Assembly (NCBI GenBank): GCA_937934745.1
Contig: CALGZC010000007.1
Coordinates: forward strand, 1-64,000
Origin: an uncultured Blastocatellia bacterium
GTDB lineage: Bacteria; Acidobacteriota; Blastocatellia; Chloracidobacteriales; Chloracidobacteriaceae
Length of the DNA stretch: 64,000 bases
Reading direction: 5' to 3'
A model generated the notes under the pieces. That model was given only the letters and a program-made list of their open reading frames with translations. It made no database searches and was not told where the DNA came from. Both the position numbers and the translations under genes were made by a program. Of this stretch, positions 47,249-55,845 are shown in pieces. Each line of letters opens with the position of its first letter. Position 1 is the stretch's first letter.

Positions 47249-49468
47249 TTATTGCTTTGTCTGAAACAGGGCATAGACCGCGCTGAAAAGCTGCTTTCTT
47301 GAAAACGGCTTTGCCAGGCGTTCGATCCGAACAGAAGGTGGCAGGTTGCGAATGCCTTCATCTGCCTTCTCCAGTCCGCTGATCAACACAAAGCGGTCAC
47401 ACCAGTGTTGTCCTGCGAGGTCGGTAATGAGTTGCGGTCCGCTGACGTGCGGCAGCGAGACATCAGAAACTACCAGCGCCAGTCCCTGCCGATGCCGCCT
47501 GACGAACGGCAGGACGGCGCTGCCGTCATGGAGTTGATGAACCCGCGCAAAGCCCAGCGCCGATAGATGTTCGACTAGCAGTTGACACAACTCCGGCTCG
47601 TCTTCAACAACCAGGGCAGTCGCCTCCGGGGGTAGATTCAACGGTACCGGTACAAACTCCCCAGAGGACTCATCGGCGTCAGCCCCGTCACTTGAGGTAA
47701 TCGGGAAAAACAGGGTGATGGTTGTTCCCTGGCCCGGCGCGGAATCTACCGTAATAAAGCCTTGGCTTTCACTGACCAAACCATACACGGTCGCCAAGCC
47801 CAGCCCTGTTCCTTGTCCGACTCCCTTAGTGGTGAAAAACGGCTCGAAGATGCGCTGCTGCGTCTCGGCGTCCATCCCTACCCCGGTGTCTTCGACGGCG
47901 ATGAAAACGTAATTGCCTGGCTTTGGCAGGTGGGCAAACACAACGCGCGCGGACATCTGATTGATGACATCCTGGCCCATTGGGCGACGTCCCAGGGTCA
48001 CGGCGAGCTGGCCCCCGGACGGCATGGCGTCGCGCGCATTGATGATGAGGTTGATGATGGCCTGCGAGAGGTACCCGGGATCGACGTAGGCGCAGAGCGC
48101 CTTGGTCTCTTCCTCCGGCGACATAAGGCAAAGCGGCAGGATTTCAATTTCCGCCGGGAGCAGCGGGCGCGCCAATTCCAGCGTCTCGTTCAGGAGACGA
48201 AAGATGTTGACCCTTTCCGGTTGACCGGTGCGCTGTTTTGTGAACAGCATCAAGTCCCGCACCAGCTCAGCCCCGCGCTTGGTCGCCCGCAAGAGTTTGT
48301 CCAGGCGCTGCACGATGATCGGCGGCGATGTATGGGCAACATCGCGGCGCACAATCTCGCCGTACCCCTGAATAATCGCGAGGATGTTGTTGAAGTTGTG
48401 AGCAATGCCGGCGGCCAACTGCCCGACGGCTTCCATTTTGGAGCGCTGGCGCTGCTGAGCTTCGGCTTTGCGTCGCTCGGTCACTTCACGCTGCACTGCC
48501 ACCCAGTGCGTCACCCACCCGTCAGGGCGCGTAACCGGCGTAATGGCCAGCTCCGCCCAGAATTCGCTCCCGTCCTTGCGGTAGTTGAGGATTTCCAACG
48601 TAATCGGCTGCCAGTTGCGTAGCGCCGCGCGGATTCTGGCGCGCGCCTCCGGCGACGTGCCCGGCCCCTGCAAGATGCGCGGCGTTTTCCCCAACACTTC
48701 TTCGCTGGCGTAGCCGGTCATCCGCTCAAAGGCCTGATTGACATAAATGATACGCGGCCCGGGTGGATCGATCGGCTCCGGCTCCGTCACCAGCGCCACA
48801 TCATGGATGTGATCCAGAATTGTGCTGAGGAGGTGGACTTCCTCTTCTCTCTTGATGGCATCCGTGATGTCTTGCGAGACTAAAAGAACGCTGGTCACCT
48901 GCCCGTTGGCATCGCGGCGGGGGATGGCGCGACAGCGTCGCCACTGCGGGTCGGAGCCGGGCAGCAAGAAGCGATACCGGATGTCGCGCGCCTGACCGTC
49001 GGCAACGACCTGGGCTAACATCGTGTGGACATACCTGCGGTCATCTGGATGCACGAGCTGCTCGATGGCCTCCGCAGGCGTTCGCGGCGCCGAGGTGGCC
49101 GTCCGCCGTATTCGCTCTAGAGCTTGCCGAGACCAATGCAGCCGCTGACTGGGGACATCGTACGTCCACGTCATCAGCTGCTCGAGGGCGACGACATCGG
49201 CGAAGTCGCGCTTGAGGTCGGCCTGCCGCATATCGTAAGTCTCGAACAGGCGGGCGAGAAACTCGGCAGCGCGCTCCTCGGCTCCGGGCGCGTCCGTTTC
49301 CGCTAGGCATTTGCGCGCCACGCGCTGGTGAAGGCGAATAATGTCAGCCGCCGATGGCCACACATCGCCCTGGAGGTGGGCGAAAGGACCGGCTTCAAAG
49401 CTGCCGCCCTGCACAAAGGCGCGCAACGCGGCGGCATAGGCTACTTCATCATCATCTAGCTTGATCAT
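47249..49468 (-). CDS. Hybrid sensor histidine kinase with two PAS domains and receiver
   Basis: A 739-residue soluble hybrid kinase without membrane segments. An uncharacterised helical N-terminus covers 1-95, PAS 1 about 98-210, PAS 2 about 225-335. HisKA has His357 in GIAHNFNNILAIIQGYGEI. The ATPase domain follows with NLIINARDAMPSGG, VEDTGVGMD and GTGLGLATVYGLV. The receiver is at about 613-735, with the phospho-Asp in VVSDVSLPHVSG and Lys in LAKPFS. PAS 2 is LOV-like (GKTPRILQGPGT), but the flavin-binding Cys is Pro, so blue-light photochemistry is unlikely. The in-frame ATG lies in a tandem duplication. Confidence 0.9.
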   Translation of the reverse strand: MIKLDDDEVAYAAALRAFVQGGSFEAGPFAHLQGDVWPSAADIIRLHQRVARKCLAETDAPGAEERAAEFLARLFETYDMRQADLKRDFADVVALEQLMTWTYDVPSQRLHWSRQALERIRRTATSAPRTPAEAIEQLVHPDDRRYVHTMLAQVVADGQARDIRYRFLLPGSDPQWRRCRAIPRRDANGQVTSVLLVSQDITDAIKREEEVHLLSTILDHIHDVALVTEPEPIDPPGPRIIYVNQAFERMTGYASEEVLGKTPRILQGPGTSPEARARIRAALRNWQPITLEILNYRKDGSEFWAELAITPVTRPDGWVTHWVAVQREVTERRKAEAQQRQRSKMEAVGQLAAGIAHNFNNILAIIQGYGEIVRRDVAHTSPPIIVQRLDKLLRATKRGAELVRDLMLFTKQRTGQPERVNIFRLLNETLELARPLLPAEIEILPLCLMSPEEETKALCAYVDPGYLSQAIINLIINARDAMPSGGQLAVTLGRRPMGQDVINQMSARVVFAHLPKPGNYVFIAVEDTGVGMDAETQQRIFEPFFTTKGVGQGTGLGLATVYGLVSESQGFITVDSAPGQGTTITLFFPITSSDGADADESSGEFVPVPLNLPPEATALVVEDEPELCQLLVEHLSALGFARVHQLHDGSAVLPFVRRHRQGLALVVSDVSLPHVSGPQLITDLAGQHWCDRFVLISGLEKADEGIRNLPPSVRIERLAKPFSRKQLFSAVYALFQTKQ

Positions 49469-49476
49469 CTAGCTTG
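49451..49476. repeat. 13-bp perfect tandem duplication creating the kinase start codon
   Basis: atcatctagcttg occurs twice in tandem. The ATG of the sensor kinase (49468-49466) lies in the outer copy. Because 13 is not a multiple of three, the inner copy's ATG is out of frame with the kinase, and the duplication supplies the only nearby in-frame ATG. Confidence 0.88.
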
Positions 49477-49605
49477 GTATCGGACATATGAACTTGGGGG
49501 GAGTGCGGATTTGTCCTGTGCAATGCCGTCGCCTCAACGAGAGCAAGTCCCGCAGTGGAGCGGTGGGTACCTCGTGAGCTGGACAAATCATCTCATGAGC
49601 TGAAC

Positions 49606-50184
49606 TTAATTTGCAACCCATCGTGGCGACAACAGGTCAATTTGGTTATTTTCAATATATTGCAATAAAGCTGCCACGCCGTGCTGCGCGAGAACGAAGT
49701 ACTCGTACTCCGTCAAAGGGATGATGTAAAGTAGCTTGATAACCGTTGCCTGGTCTTCGATCAGATCGGGATCGGCTTCGGTCAGCGCCGGATGAAGCCA
49801 TAGATCAAAGCAGCGCGGGAAGCCGGGAATACCGTTCGGCGCACGAACGCACCCGTGCCAGTCAAACTGCGCCCCCGGCGCTTGGGCGGCGGCGGCTACC
49901 TGCGCCAAAAATCCCATAGCGGCTACCTGCTCGGCCCGGTTAAGTGGCTGCTTGATGAGCCAGTGCAATTCGACCGGGACACCGTCGGCAGCGTGTGCCG
50001 TTTCAGATAGTCCCAGCGTGTTGAATGCAACTGCCGCCCCCAACGGGTCTTCCCAGACGGCAATGTGCAACCCCTCAGGGGTGGCGGCCATGTGCGTAGG
50101 GCGCCCCCACTGCTCGGAAAGTCTGAGAAAAATGCGCTGCCTGCGCGGCGTCGGCGACTTGACCATAGCAGATGGTGCGGACAT
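49606..50184 (-). CDS. SUFU (suppressor of fused)-domain protein
   Basis: A 192-residue protein without signal or membrane segment. After a short basic start, residues 35-190 resemble the bacterial SUFU domain: HIAVWEDPLGAAVAFNTLGL, ELHWLIKQPLNRAEQ and near the end LLYIIPLTEYEYFVLAQHG. Bacterial SUFU proteins are poorly understood; some act as immunity proteins to toxins, but no toxin gene is visible here. ATG 50184 has AAGGAG 11 bases ahead. The frame stays open further upstream through a 12-bp repeat, which I take as non-coding leader. Confidence 0.65.
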   Translation of the reverse strand: MSAPSAMVKSPTPRRQRIFLRLSEQWGRPTHMAATPEGLHIAVWEDPLGAAVAFNTLGLSETAHAADGVPVELHWLIKQPLNRAEQVAAMGFLAQVAAAAQAPGAQFDWHGCVRAPNGIPGFPRCFDLWLHPALTEADPDLIEDQATVIKLLYIIPLTEYEYFVLAQHGVAALLQYIENNQIDLLSPRWVAN

Positions 50185-50199
50185 ACAACCCGTTGCTCC

Positions 50200-50233
50200 T
50201 TTTCCTACGGTTTTTCCTACGGTTTTTCCTACG
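50200..50233. repeat. 12-bp tandem repeat, 2.9 copies, upstream of the SUFU gene
   Basis: tttttcctacgg is repeated almost three times between the divergent SUFU and bioF genes. On the minus strand each copy reads ccgtaggaaaaa, and the innermost one runs into the AAGGAG ribosome binding site. The repeat therefore lines up three purine-rich stretches ahead of the SUFU start. Confidence 0.88.
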
Positions 50234-50309
50234 ATGCAGGCAGATGGCCTTGCGGACCGATTGTTGAGTAGTGTGTGTTTTCTGGTTAGCGCGTCGTGCC
50301 GGTGATCTG

Positions 50310-51530
50310 ATGTCTGTCGCCAAACTCCAAGCTGAACTGCGAGCCGAACTTGAAACCATTCGGGCAGCAGGCCGGTGGCGCGAACTGCGCCCGGCGCAAG
50401 GCCCACCGACTGTAGCATTCCTCGGTCGCGAGCGGCAGTGGATCAATTTCTCCAGCAATGACTACCTCGGTTTGGCATCCCATCCGCGCCTCATCGCGGC
50501 CGCGCAGGCCGCGACCGCCCGCTGGGGCGCCGGGGCGACGGCCAGCCGTCTAATTTGCGGCACACTGGCGTTGCACACCGATTTGGAAGCAGCGCTGGTC
50601 AATTTCAAGGTCGGCGGCCGCTCCGACTATCGCGCGTTGCTTTTCAACAGCGGCTACCAGGCCAACCTGTCGCTGCTGACAGCGCTGGCCGATGCCCCGG
50701 ATGTCATCTTTTCCGATGCGCTCAACCACGCCAGCCTCATTGATGGCTGTCGCCTGAGCCGCGCCTCCGTCGTCGTCTATCGTCACTGCGATGTAGCCGA
50801 CCTGCGGGCAAAAGTTGCGGCCCATCCGCAGGCGCGGCGGAAGCTCATCGTCACCGATGCGGTGTTTTCCATGGATGGGGATGTCGCGCCGCTGGGGGAG
50901 CTACTTGACCTTGCCGAGGCCGCCGGCGCGTGGGTGGTGTTGGATGAAGCCCACGCGACGGGCGTTCTCGGTCCTGGCGGGCGCGGTCTGGCGGCCACGC
51001 TCGAGCGCGATGAACTGCCGCTGATCGTGATGGGCACGCTCGGCAAGGCGCTGGGGAGCTTTGGGGCGTTTGTCGTTGCGCCGAGCGTCGTGATTGAGTT
51101 GCTGATCAACCGGGCGCGGCCGTTTATTTTTACAACCGCCTTGCCGCCGGCGCCGGTTGCCGCCGCCCTGGAAGCGGTTCGCTTGCTGATGGAAAGCGAT
51201 GCGCCGGTACGCGCGCTGCGGGCAAATATCATTCGCTTGGCGACGGCGCTGGGCCTGGAGCCGACGTGGCCCACGCCGATTTTCCCCATCGTGTGCGGCA
51301 CCGAGCAGGCGACGCTGGCGGCAATGCAGGCGCTGGATGAACGTGGTTTTTACGTCGTGGCAATTCGTCCGCCGACGGTGCCGCCCGGCGCTTCACGGCT
51401 GCGGTTGACCGTCACGGCGGCCCACACAGAGGAGCAGATTGCCGCCGTGGCCGAGGCCATTCAGGCGCTGCCACGCCCTGCCGGCCGGCCGCCAACCGTA
51501 CTGCAGACCGTTGCGCGGGCAGCGGAGTGA
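50310..51530 (+). CDS. bioF: 8-amino-7-oxononanoate synthase or related alpha-oxoamine synthase
   Basis: A 406-residue PLP enzyme of the alpha-oxoamine synthase family. [15 protein letters not shown] at the start, [23 protein letters not shown] glycine loop, [31 protein letters not shown], and the PLP Lys in [15 protein letters not shown] all fit BioF, which condenses pimeloyl-ACP with alanine in biotin synthesis. Paralogues that use glycine (2-amino-3-ketobutyrate CoA ligase, ALA synthase) share these motifs. No other bio gene is nearby, so bioF is probable rather than certain. ATG 50310 has GGTGA four bases ahead. Confidence 0.82.
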   Translation: MSVAKLQAELRAELETIRAAGRWRELRPAQGPPTVAFLGRERQWINFSSNDYLGLASHPRLIAAAQAATARWGAGATASRLICGTLALHTDLEAALVNFKVGGRSDYRALLFNSGYQANLSLLTALADAPDVIFSDALNHASLIDGCRLSRASVVVYRHCDVADLRAKVAAHPQARRKLIVTDAVFSMDGDVAPLGELLDLAEAAGAWVVLDEAHATGVLGPGGRGLAATLERDELPLIVMGTLGKALGSFGAFVVAPSVVIELLINRARPFIFTTALPPAPVAAALEAVRLLMESDAPVRALRANIIRLATALGLEPTWPTPIFPIVCGTEQATLAAMQALDERGFYVVAIRPPTVPPGASRLRLTVTAAHTEEQIAAVAEAIQALPRPAGRPPTVLQTVARAAE

Positions 51531-51830
51531 GCTCTGCGCGCACGACAAGCACAACAAAGAGCCTTCCGGCGGACCCGCGCTGTCGTCCGCTCCGCGGGTT
51601 GCGGATCCCCTGCTGGCGGATACCCTGTTGAAGTAGGCGTTGAGAGCGTTCGGCCCGCGATGGGCGAACCCCGGCAACGCGATACACCCAAACTGTCAAG
51701 CCGGTTGTGAGGCCGGTTTCCACAGCGTTCAAGCCTATTCGTTCCAAGCCTGTTTTTCAAAAGCCCGTTTGCGCTGCCTGTTTTGGCAACACGACCGGCT
51801 TTCGTCAGGCTTTGTCCTGATCTGTCGTGA
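51531..51830. other. Convergent intergenic region with a long-loop hairpin
   Basis: About 300 bases separate the stops of bioF (plus) and the permease (minus). ACCCGCG (51573-51579) and CGCGGGT (51593-51599) could pair in seven base pairs with a 13-base loop, but no T tract follows. From 51690 to 51790 loose repeats of caagcc and cctgttttt occur (for example cgttcaagcctatt next to cgttccaagcctgtt). No gene is recognisable. Confidence 0.4.
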
Positions 51831-53084
51831 TTATTCGTAGCGCAGGGCTTCCGCCGGATCGAGATAGGCGGCTTTGATGGCCGGGAAAAGTCCGGCGACG
51901 AGGCCAATGCCGACCGAAACGGCCAAGCCAACCACGACCCAGAAGGCGGAGACGCTGGAAGGCAAGCCGGGGAAGGCGACGTTGAGGATGGCGCTGATGC
52001 CCAGCCCGGCTAACAGGCCGATGCAGCCGCCCAGTCCGGTCAGCGACATCGCCTCAATCAAAAACTGCAGGATGATGTCGCGCCGGCGGGCGCCCAGGGC
52101 GCGCCGCGTGCCGATTTCCTTTGTGCGCTCCGTAACGGAAACCAGCATGATGTTGAGGACGCCGATGCCGCCGATGAGCAGCGCCATGCCCGAAATCGGC
52201 ACGACAATCGCGGCCAGCGCGAGCGTGATCTTGCCAAAGCCTTCTTTTTCGGCGTTGGGCGTTGACACGTAAAAGTCGTCGGCTTTGTCAAACGGCACGT
52301 TGCGCCGCTTGCGAAGCAACTGCGTGATGTCGTCCACCATGCGGTCGAGCTGCCCATCCCGCGCCTTGGCGACAATCATGTAGTTTTTTTCCCGCGGGTA
52401 GAGCCGCCGAAACGCGGCGTGAGGAACGATAGCGCAGTTGTCTTCCCAGTTCGCGCCGGGGAACATCCCGCGCGCCGCGCTTTTTTCCAGAACCCCGACG
52501 ACGCGGAAAATTTGCCCGTTGATGGTGAACTCGTTGCCGGCGGCCTCGGTCGTGCCGAAGAGCGTTTCAGCCATATCGTAGCCGATGACGGCTACCGCTA
52601 CTCCGTGACGGCTTTCAACCTCGGTGTAGTAGCGTCCGACTAGGATTTGCATGTTGCGCGCTTCGAGAAATGCCGGGTCGCCGCCGCGCAGAACAGGGTT
52701 GTTTGCCTGTCGGTCGCGGTATTTGATGATGGGCGCATCGCGGCTGCCAGGCCACTTGCCGAGGCAGGCCGTCGCCGCGGCGACGCTAGGCAACGCCGCC
52801 ACGGCCAGCCCGTCCTCGTAGGTCAAGTCCCTCCGCTGGCGCTCTTCAAACGTGGGTTCGCGCGGGCCGCCAAAGTCAAACTTGGAGACAAAGACGGTGC
52901 TGGTTCCAAACCGCTCGACCATTGCGGCGAAGCCTTCTTCCAGTCCGGTGACCACCGATGACACGAGGATCACCGAGGTCGTCCCAATGATGACGCCTAA
53001 AATGGTGAGCAGCGACCGGAACTTGTGCGCGCCAATCGTGGCCAGGGCCTGCCCTAAGCTTTCGCGGATGCTGAGAAACAACAT
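51831..53084 (-). CDS. MacB/FtsX-type ABC transporter permease
   Basis: A 417-residue permease. The N-terminal segment SLGQALATIGAHKFRSLLTILGVIIG gives the first membrane helix, a large periplasmic domain follows at about 45-280, and three membrane helices end the protein (near 290, 340 and 380). VTERTKEIGTRRALGARRRDI is the conserved cytoplasmic coupling loop. Such permeases transmit force to periplasmic partners in export of lipoproteins, peptides or drugs. It lies 12 bases after a paralogue. No ATP-binding subunit is encoded next to them. Confidence 0.88.
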   Translation of the reverse strand: MLFLSIRESLGQALATIGAHKFRSLLTILGVIIGTTSVILVSSVVTGLEEGFAAMVERFGTSTVFVSKFDFGGPREPTFEERQRRDLTYEDGLAVAALPSVAAATACLGKWPGSRDAPIIKYRDRQANNPVLRGGDPAFLEARNMQILVGRYYTEVESRHGVAVAVIGYDMAETLFGTTEAAGNEFTINGQIFRVVGVLEKSAARGMFPGANWEDNCAIVPHAAFRRLYPREKNYMIVAKARDGQLDRMVDDITQLLRKRRNVPFDKADDFYVSTPNAEKEGFGKITLALAAIVVPISGMALLIGGIGVLNIMLVSVTERTKEIGTRRALGARRRDIILQFLIEAMSLTGLGGCIGLLAGLGISAILNVAFPGLPSSVSAFWVVVGLAVSVGIGLVAGLFPAIKAAYLDPAEALRYE

Positions 53085-53096
53085 GTCGGTTCCGAT

Positions 53097-54338
53097 TCAC
53101 TCTGCCCGCAGCGCCGTGATTGGGTCGAGATTCGCCGCCCGATATGCCGGGTAGATGCCAAAGACTAGCCCGACGCTGAGGGAAACGGCCAGCGCCAGCG
53201 CCACTGCCCAGAGCGGCATGGCAAAGGGCAGCCCAAACTGCGCCGCGATGACCAGCCCTCCCCAGGCGACGGCCAGTCCGATGACGCCGCCGACGCTTGA
53301 AAGCAAGGCGGATTCCACCAGGAACTGCGCCAGAATATCGCGCCGCCGCGCGCCAAGGCTCTTGCGAATGCCGATCTCGCGCGTTCGCTCCGTGACGGCG
53401 ACCAGCATGATGTTCATGATGACGATGCCTCCCACCACGAGCGAGATGGAAACCACGCCGAGCGCCACAACGGTGACCATGCCGGTGAGTTTGCCCCAGA
53501 GATCCTTCAGGGCGTCCACGCTGATAAACCCAAAGTCATCTCGCTGGTCCGGCCGCAGGTGATGTCGCATGCGCATGATGCCGCGCACTTGGTCTTCGAG
53601 CGCTTCCGGCGTCACGCCCGGCTTGGGCTGGATCACGATGGAGAGCGACTGGCGCGGGCCGAACAGGCGCAGGTGCGTCGCCGGCGGCATCACGACAAAC
53701 GTATCGCGGTCATTGCCTAAAAATGCGCCAAGCTCCTTGGAAACCCCAATGATGCGGAACAACTCGCCTTGAATGCGGATTTCTTCCCCAACGGGATTTT
53801 TGCCTCCAAAAAGCTTCTCGCGGATTTTGTAGCCCACGAAAACCACATTGGCGCGACTTTCGTCCTCGCTTGCGATGATGAACCGCCCTTCCTCGACCGC
53901 GATGTTACCGGCGCCCATGGTGGGGATACTGGGCGAGTAGCCAATCGCGGACACATTCGTCAGCTCCGCTCCGCCGTGGCGCAGATATGGAATGGACTGC
54001 TCAAGCCGGATGCCCATCTCCTGCGCCAGGCTCGCTCGCTCGCGCAAGTCGCGGTAATCATCCAGGGTGATGGGCTTGTTTTTCTGGACGCGCAGCCATT
54101 CGTCCAGGCTGGTCACAATGCCGTAGCGGTCAAGCGTGATGGTATTAGCTCCGAAATCCTTTTCCATTGTTTCGCCGACATAGACATTGATGCCCTCGAT
54201 GACGGCGGCGACCGCCACCACGGTCATCACGCCGAAGATGACGCCCAGAAGCGTCAAAAAGCTTCGCAGCTTGTGGGCGCGCAGCGCTTCGACGGCCAGC
54301 CGAACCGCCTCATGAAATGGCATCGCGCCGGTAGACAT
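53097..54338 (-). CDS. MacB/FtsX-type ABC transporter permease, paralogue
   Basis: A 413-residue permease with the same plan as its downstream neighbour: N-terminal helix ALRAHKLRSFLTLLGVIFGV, periplasmic domain, and three C-terminal helices with coupling loop VTERTREIGIRKSLGARRRDI. The two probably form a heterodimer. ATG 54338 has GAGGT seven bases ahead; the frame is open 35 codons further up, into the start region of the divergent lipoprotein gene. Confidence 0.88.
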   Translation of the reverse strand: MSTGAMPFHEAVRLAVEALRAHKLRSFLTLLGVIFGVMTVVAVAAVIEGINVYVGETMEKDFGANTITLDRYGIVTSLDEWLRVQKNKPITLDDYRDLRERASLAQEMGIRLEQSIPYLRHGGAELTNVSAIGYSPSIPTMGAGNIAVEEGRFIIASEDESRANVVFVGYKIREKLFGGKNPVGEEIRIQGELFRIIGVSKELGAFLGNDRDTFVVMPPATHLRLFGPRQSLSIVIQPKPGVTPEALEDQVRGIMRMRHHLRPDQRDDFGFISVDALKDLWGKLTGMVTVVALGVVSISLVVGGIVIMNIMLVAVTERTREIGIRKSLGARRRDILAQFLVESALLSSVGGVIGLAVAWGGLVIAAQFGLPFAMPLWAVALALAVSLSVGLVFGIYPAYRAANLDPITALRAE

Positions 54339-54471
54339 GGAAAACCTCGGTGCGCTAGAGATGGACACGGTGATGTCACCGGTGCAAAACGATAAGTCCC
54401 AGGCAAGGGTTTCGGCAAACACCTGCAACAACAATCCGGTCACAACCCCGTCGTGTCCCCCCCTACAGCCT

Positions 54472-55080
54472 ATGCAGCAACGTTTTTATCCCGTCCAGTT
54501 GGCCTTGTTGCTTGGGTGTGTTTTGCTCGGTGCGTGCCGCACCAGTCCCCTTACGTCCACGCCGCCTGAACTGTTTGCCTTGATCGCACGCTTTCTGCCG
54601 CAGTTTGACGGTGCGCGATCGCGCGCAGGACAGCCCCGATTCACACGGGCCGAGGCAGAACGCCTTCTTTCCGACGGGCAGATCGAACAACGCTGGCGCG
54701 GCAAAAACGGATGGGAAGTTCTGACCGTGGCAATGACCGTGCGGTTTGGGAAGGGCGACGGGCGGTGCCGCATCGCCGTGGCGGCCCTGCCCGGCCAGGA
54801 CGTGGTCCACAGTGTGACCTTTCAACTGTTTCAGTTGACCGATCCGGCGCTTGCCGACGATGAAAATCACGTGATTGCGGCCTTTGTACACCAGTACGGC
54901 GACCCATCCGACGTTGACGCGCCAGACATTGATCTGGTCTGGCGGTTGGCAGAAGGCGCCCTGGTTCTGATGGCTGCCGACGCCGACAATCCGACGATGA
55001 CCTTTGCATTGCGCCCGCTTTCCGACATACCGGTGGATGACGCGCCTGGGGATGGTGGTGAGTTGCGCGACCACGACTAA
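54472..55080 (+). CDS. Predicted lipoprotein of unknown function
   Basis: A 202-residue protein with a lipoprotein signal: hydrophobic LALLLGCVLLGAC gives the lipobox L-L-G-A-C at about residue 20-21, so the mature protein should start with a lipidated Cys. The rest is a mixed alpha-beta domain with no family I recognise. It diverges from the permease pair over 133 bases and could serve as their periplasmic partner, but that is only a positional guess. ATG 54472 is chosen because it starts the signal peptide; upstream in-frame ATGs would bury it. Confidence 0.6.
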   Translation: MQQRFYPVQLALLLGCVLLGACRTSPLTSTPPELFALIARFLPQFDGARSRAGQPRFTRAEAERLLSDGQIEQRWRGKNGWEVLTVAMTVRFGKGDGRCRIAVAALPGQDVVHSVTFQLFQLTDPALADDENHVIAAFVHQYGDPSDVDAPDIDLVWRLAEGALVLMAADADNPTMTFALRPLSDIPVDDAPGDGGELRDHD

Positions 55081-55260
55081 GCGGGTCACCGGGCAATTCC
55101 GCCGGCGGCTGCGCAGAGGAGGCCCCGTCCTGACGGTGGTCCGTCCTGCATACAGGCCCCGTTGCCCCTAGGCATGTAAGAACGGGCCTTCATCGGCGGG
55201 AGGCAGAACGTGATCACAATGCATCCGACCCCCAGGGGCGGCCGGCGGCCCTGTTACTGC

Positions 55261-55836
55261 CTACTGCCGCCACAACCACAGCGCCCCCAGCGCCAGAAAA
55301 ACGCCTGCAAAACCCACTGCGGCCCGGTACTCGCGGTGGCGCCAGTAAAGCCGTTCGTCAAATCCATCGCACCAGGCAGCACCCAGGTGACGCCACGCTG
55401 GCAGAAAAAGCGGCGTCCGGTCTGCATACGCCGGATAGTCGGCAGGGAAGAGTTTGCGCAGGTGGTCCTCTTCGGCGCGCATAACGGGCCAGTAAATGCC
55501 GACAAACAACGCGCTCACGGCCACTGCCAAGGGCCAGGGTGCAGCCGCCACTAGACAGCCCACCGTCATCAACCAACTGCCAAGATACAGCGGGTTGCGC
55601 GTCAGCCGGTAGGGGCCCTGGGTCGTTAGGGCCTCGTCCTTGCGCAGATGTCCGGTTGCCCAGGTGCGCAGGGCAACACCGATGCCGCCGATGAGTGCGC
55701 CTGCAACCATCCGCATCGGGGACGGCTCTGCGGTCACAAGAAACACAACCGCGACCAAAAACCCCAGTGGGACACGCACCCGTTGCGCTGTGGCCTGAAG
55801 ACACGCCTGGCGGCTCGTTGGTGGCTTCCACGTCAT
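55261..55836 (-). CDS. Isoprenylcysteine carboxyl methyltransferase-like membrane protein
   Basis: A 191-residue integral membrane protein with four to five membrane segments. The motif GPYRLTRNPLYLGSWLMTVG followed by RAEEDHLRKLFPADYPAYADRT is the SAM-binding signature shared by ICMT, PEMT and NnrU-like proteins. A small-molecule or lipid methyltransferase role is plausible; the acceptor is unknown. It lies nine bases after trpS. The 180 bases between it and the lipoprotein stop hold no gene I can see. Confidence 0.75.
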   Translation of the reverse strand: MTWKPPTSRQACLQATAQRVRVPLGFLVAVVFLVTAEPSPMRMVAGALIGGIGVALRTWATGHLRKDEALTTQGPYRLTRNPLYLGSWLMTVGCLVAAAPWPLAVAVSALFVGIYWPVMRAEEDHLRKLFPADYPAYADRTPLFLPAWRHLGAAWCDGFDERLYWRHREYRAAVGFAGVFLALGALWLWRQ

Positions 55837-55845
55837 GGCCCCGCC

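Noticed and set aside
50185..50418. Longer N-terminus for the SUFU protein through the 12-bp repeat
   Set aside because: It would encode a repeated Gly-Lys-Thr-Val stretch and overlap bioF; AAGGAG supports ATG 50184.
51690..51790. Possible tandem array after bioF
   Set aside because: The repeated caagcc and cctgttttt motifs are irregular in length and spacing, so I only note them in the intergenic entry.
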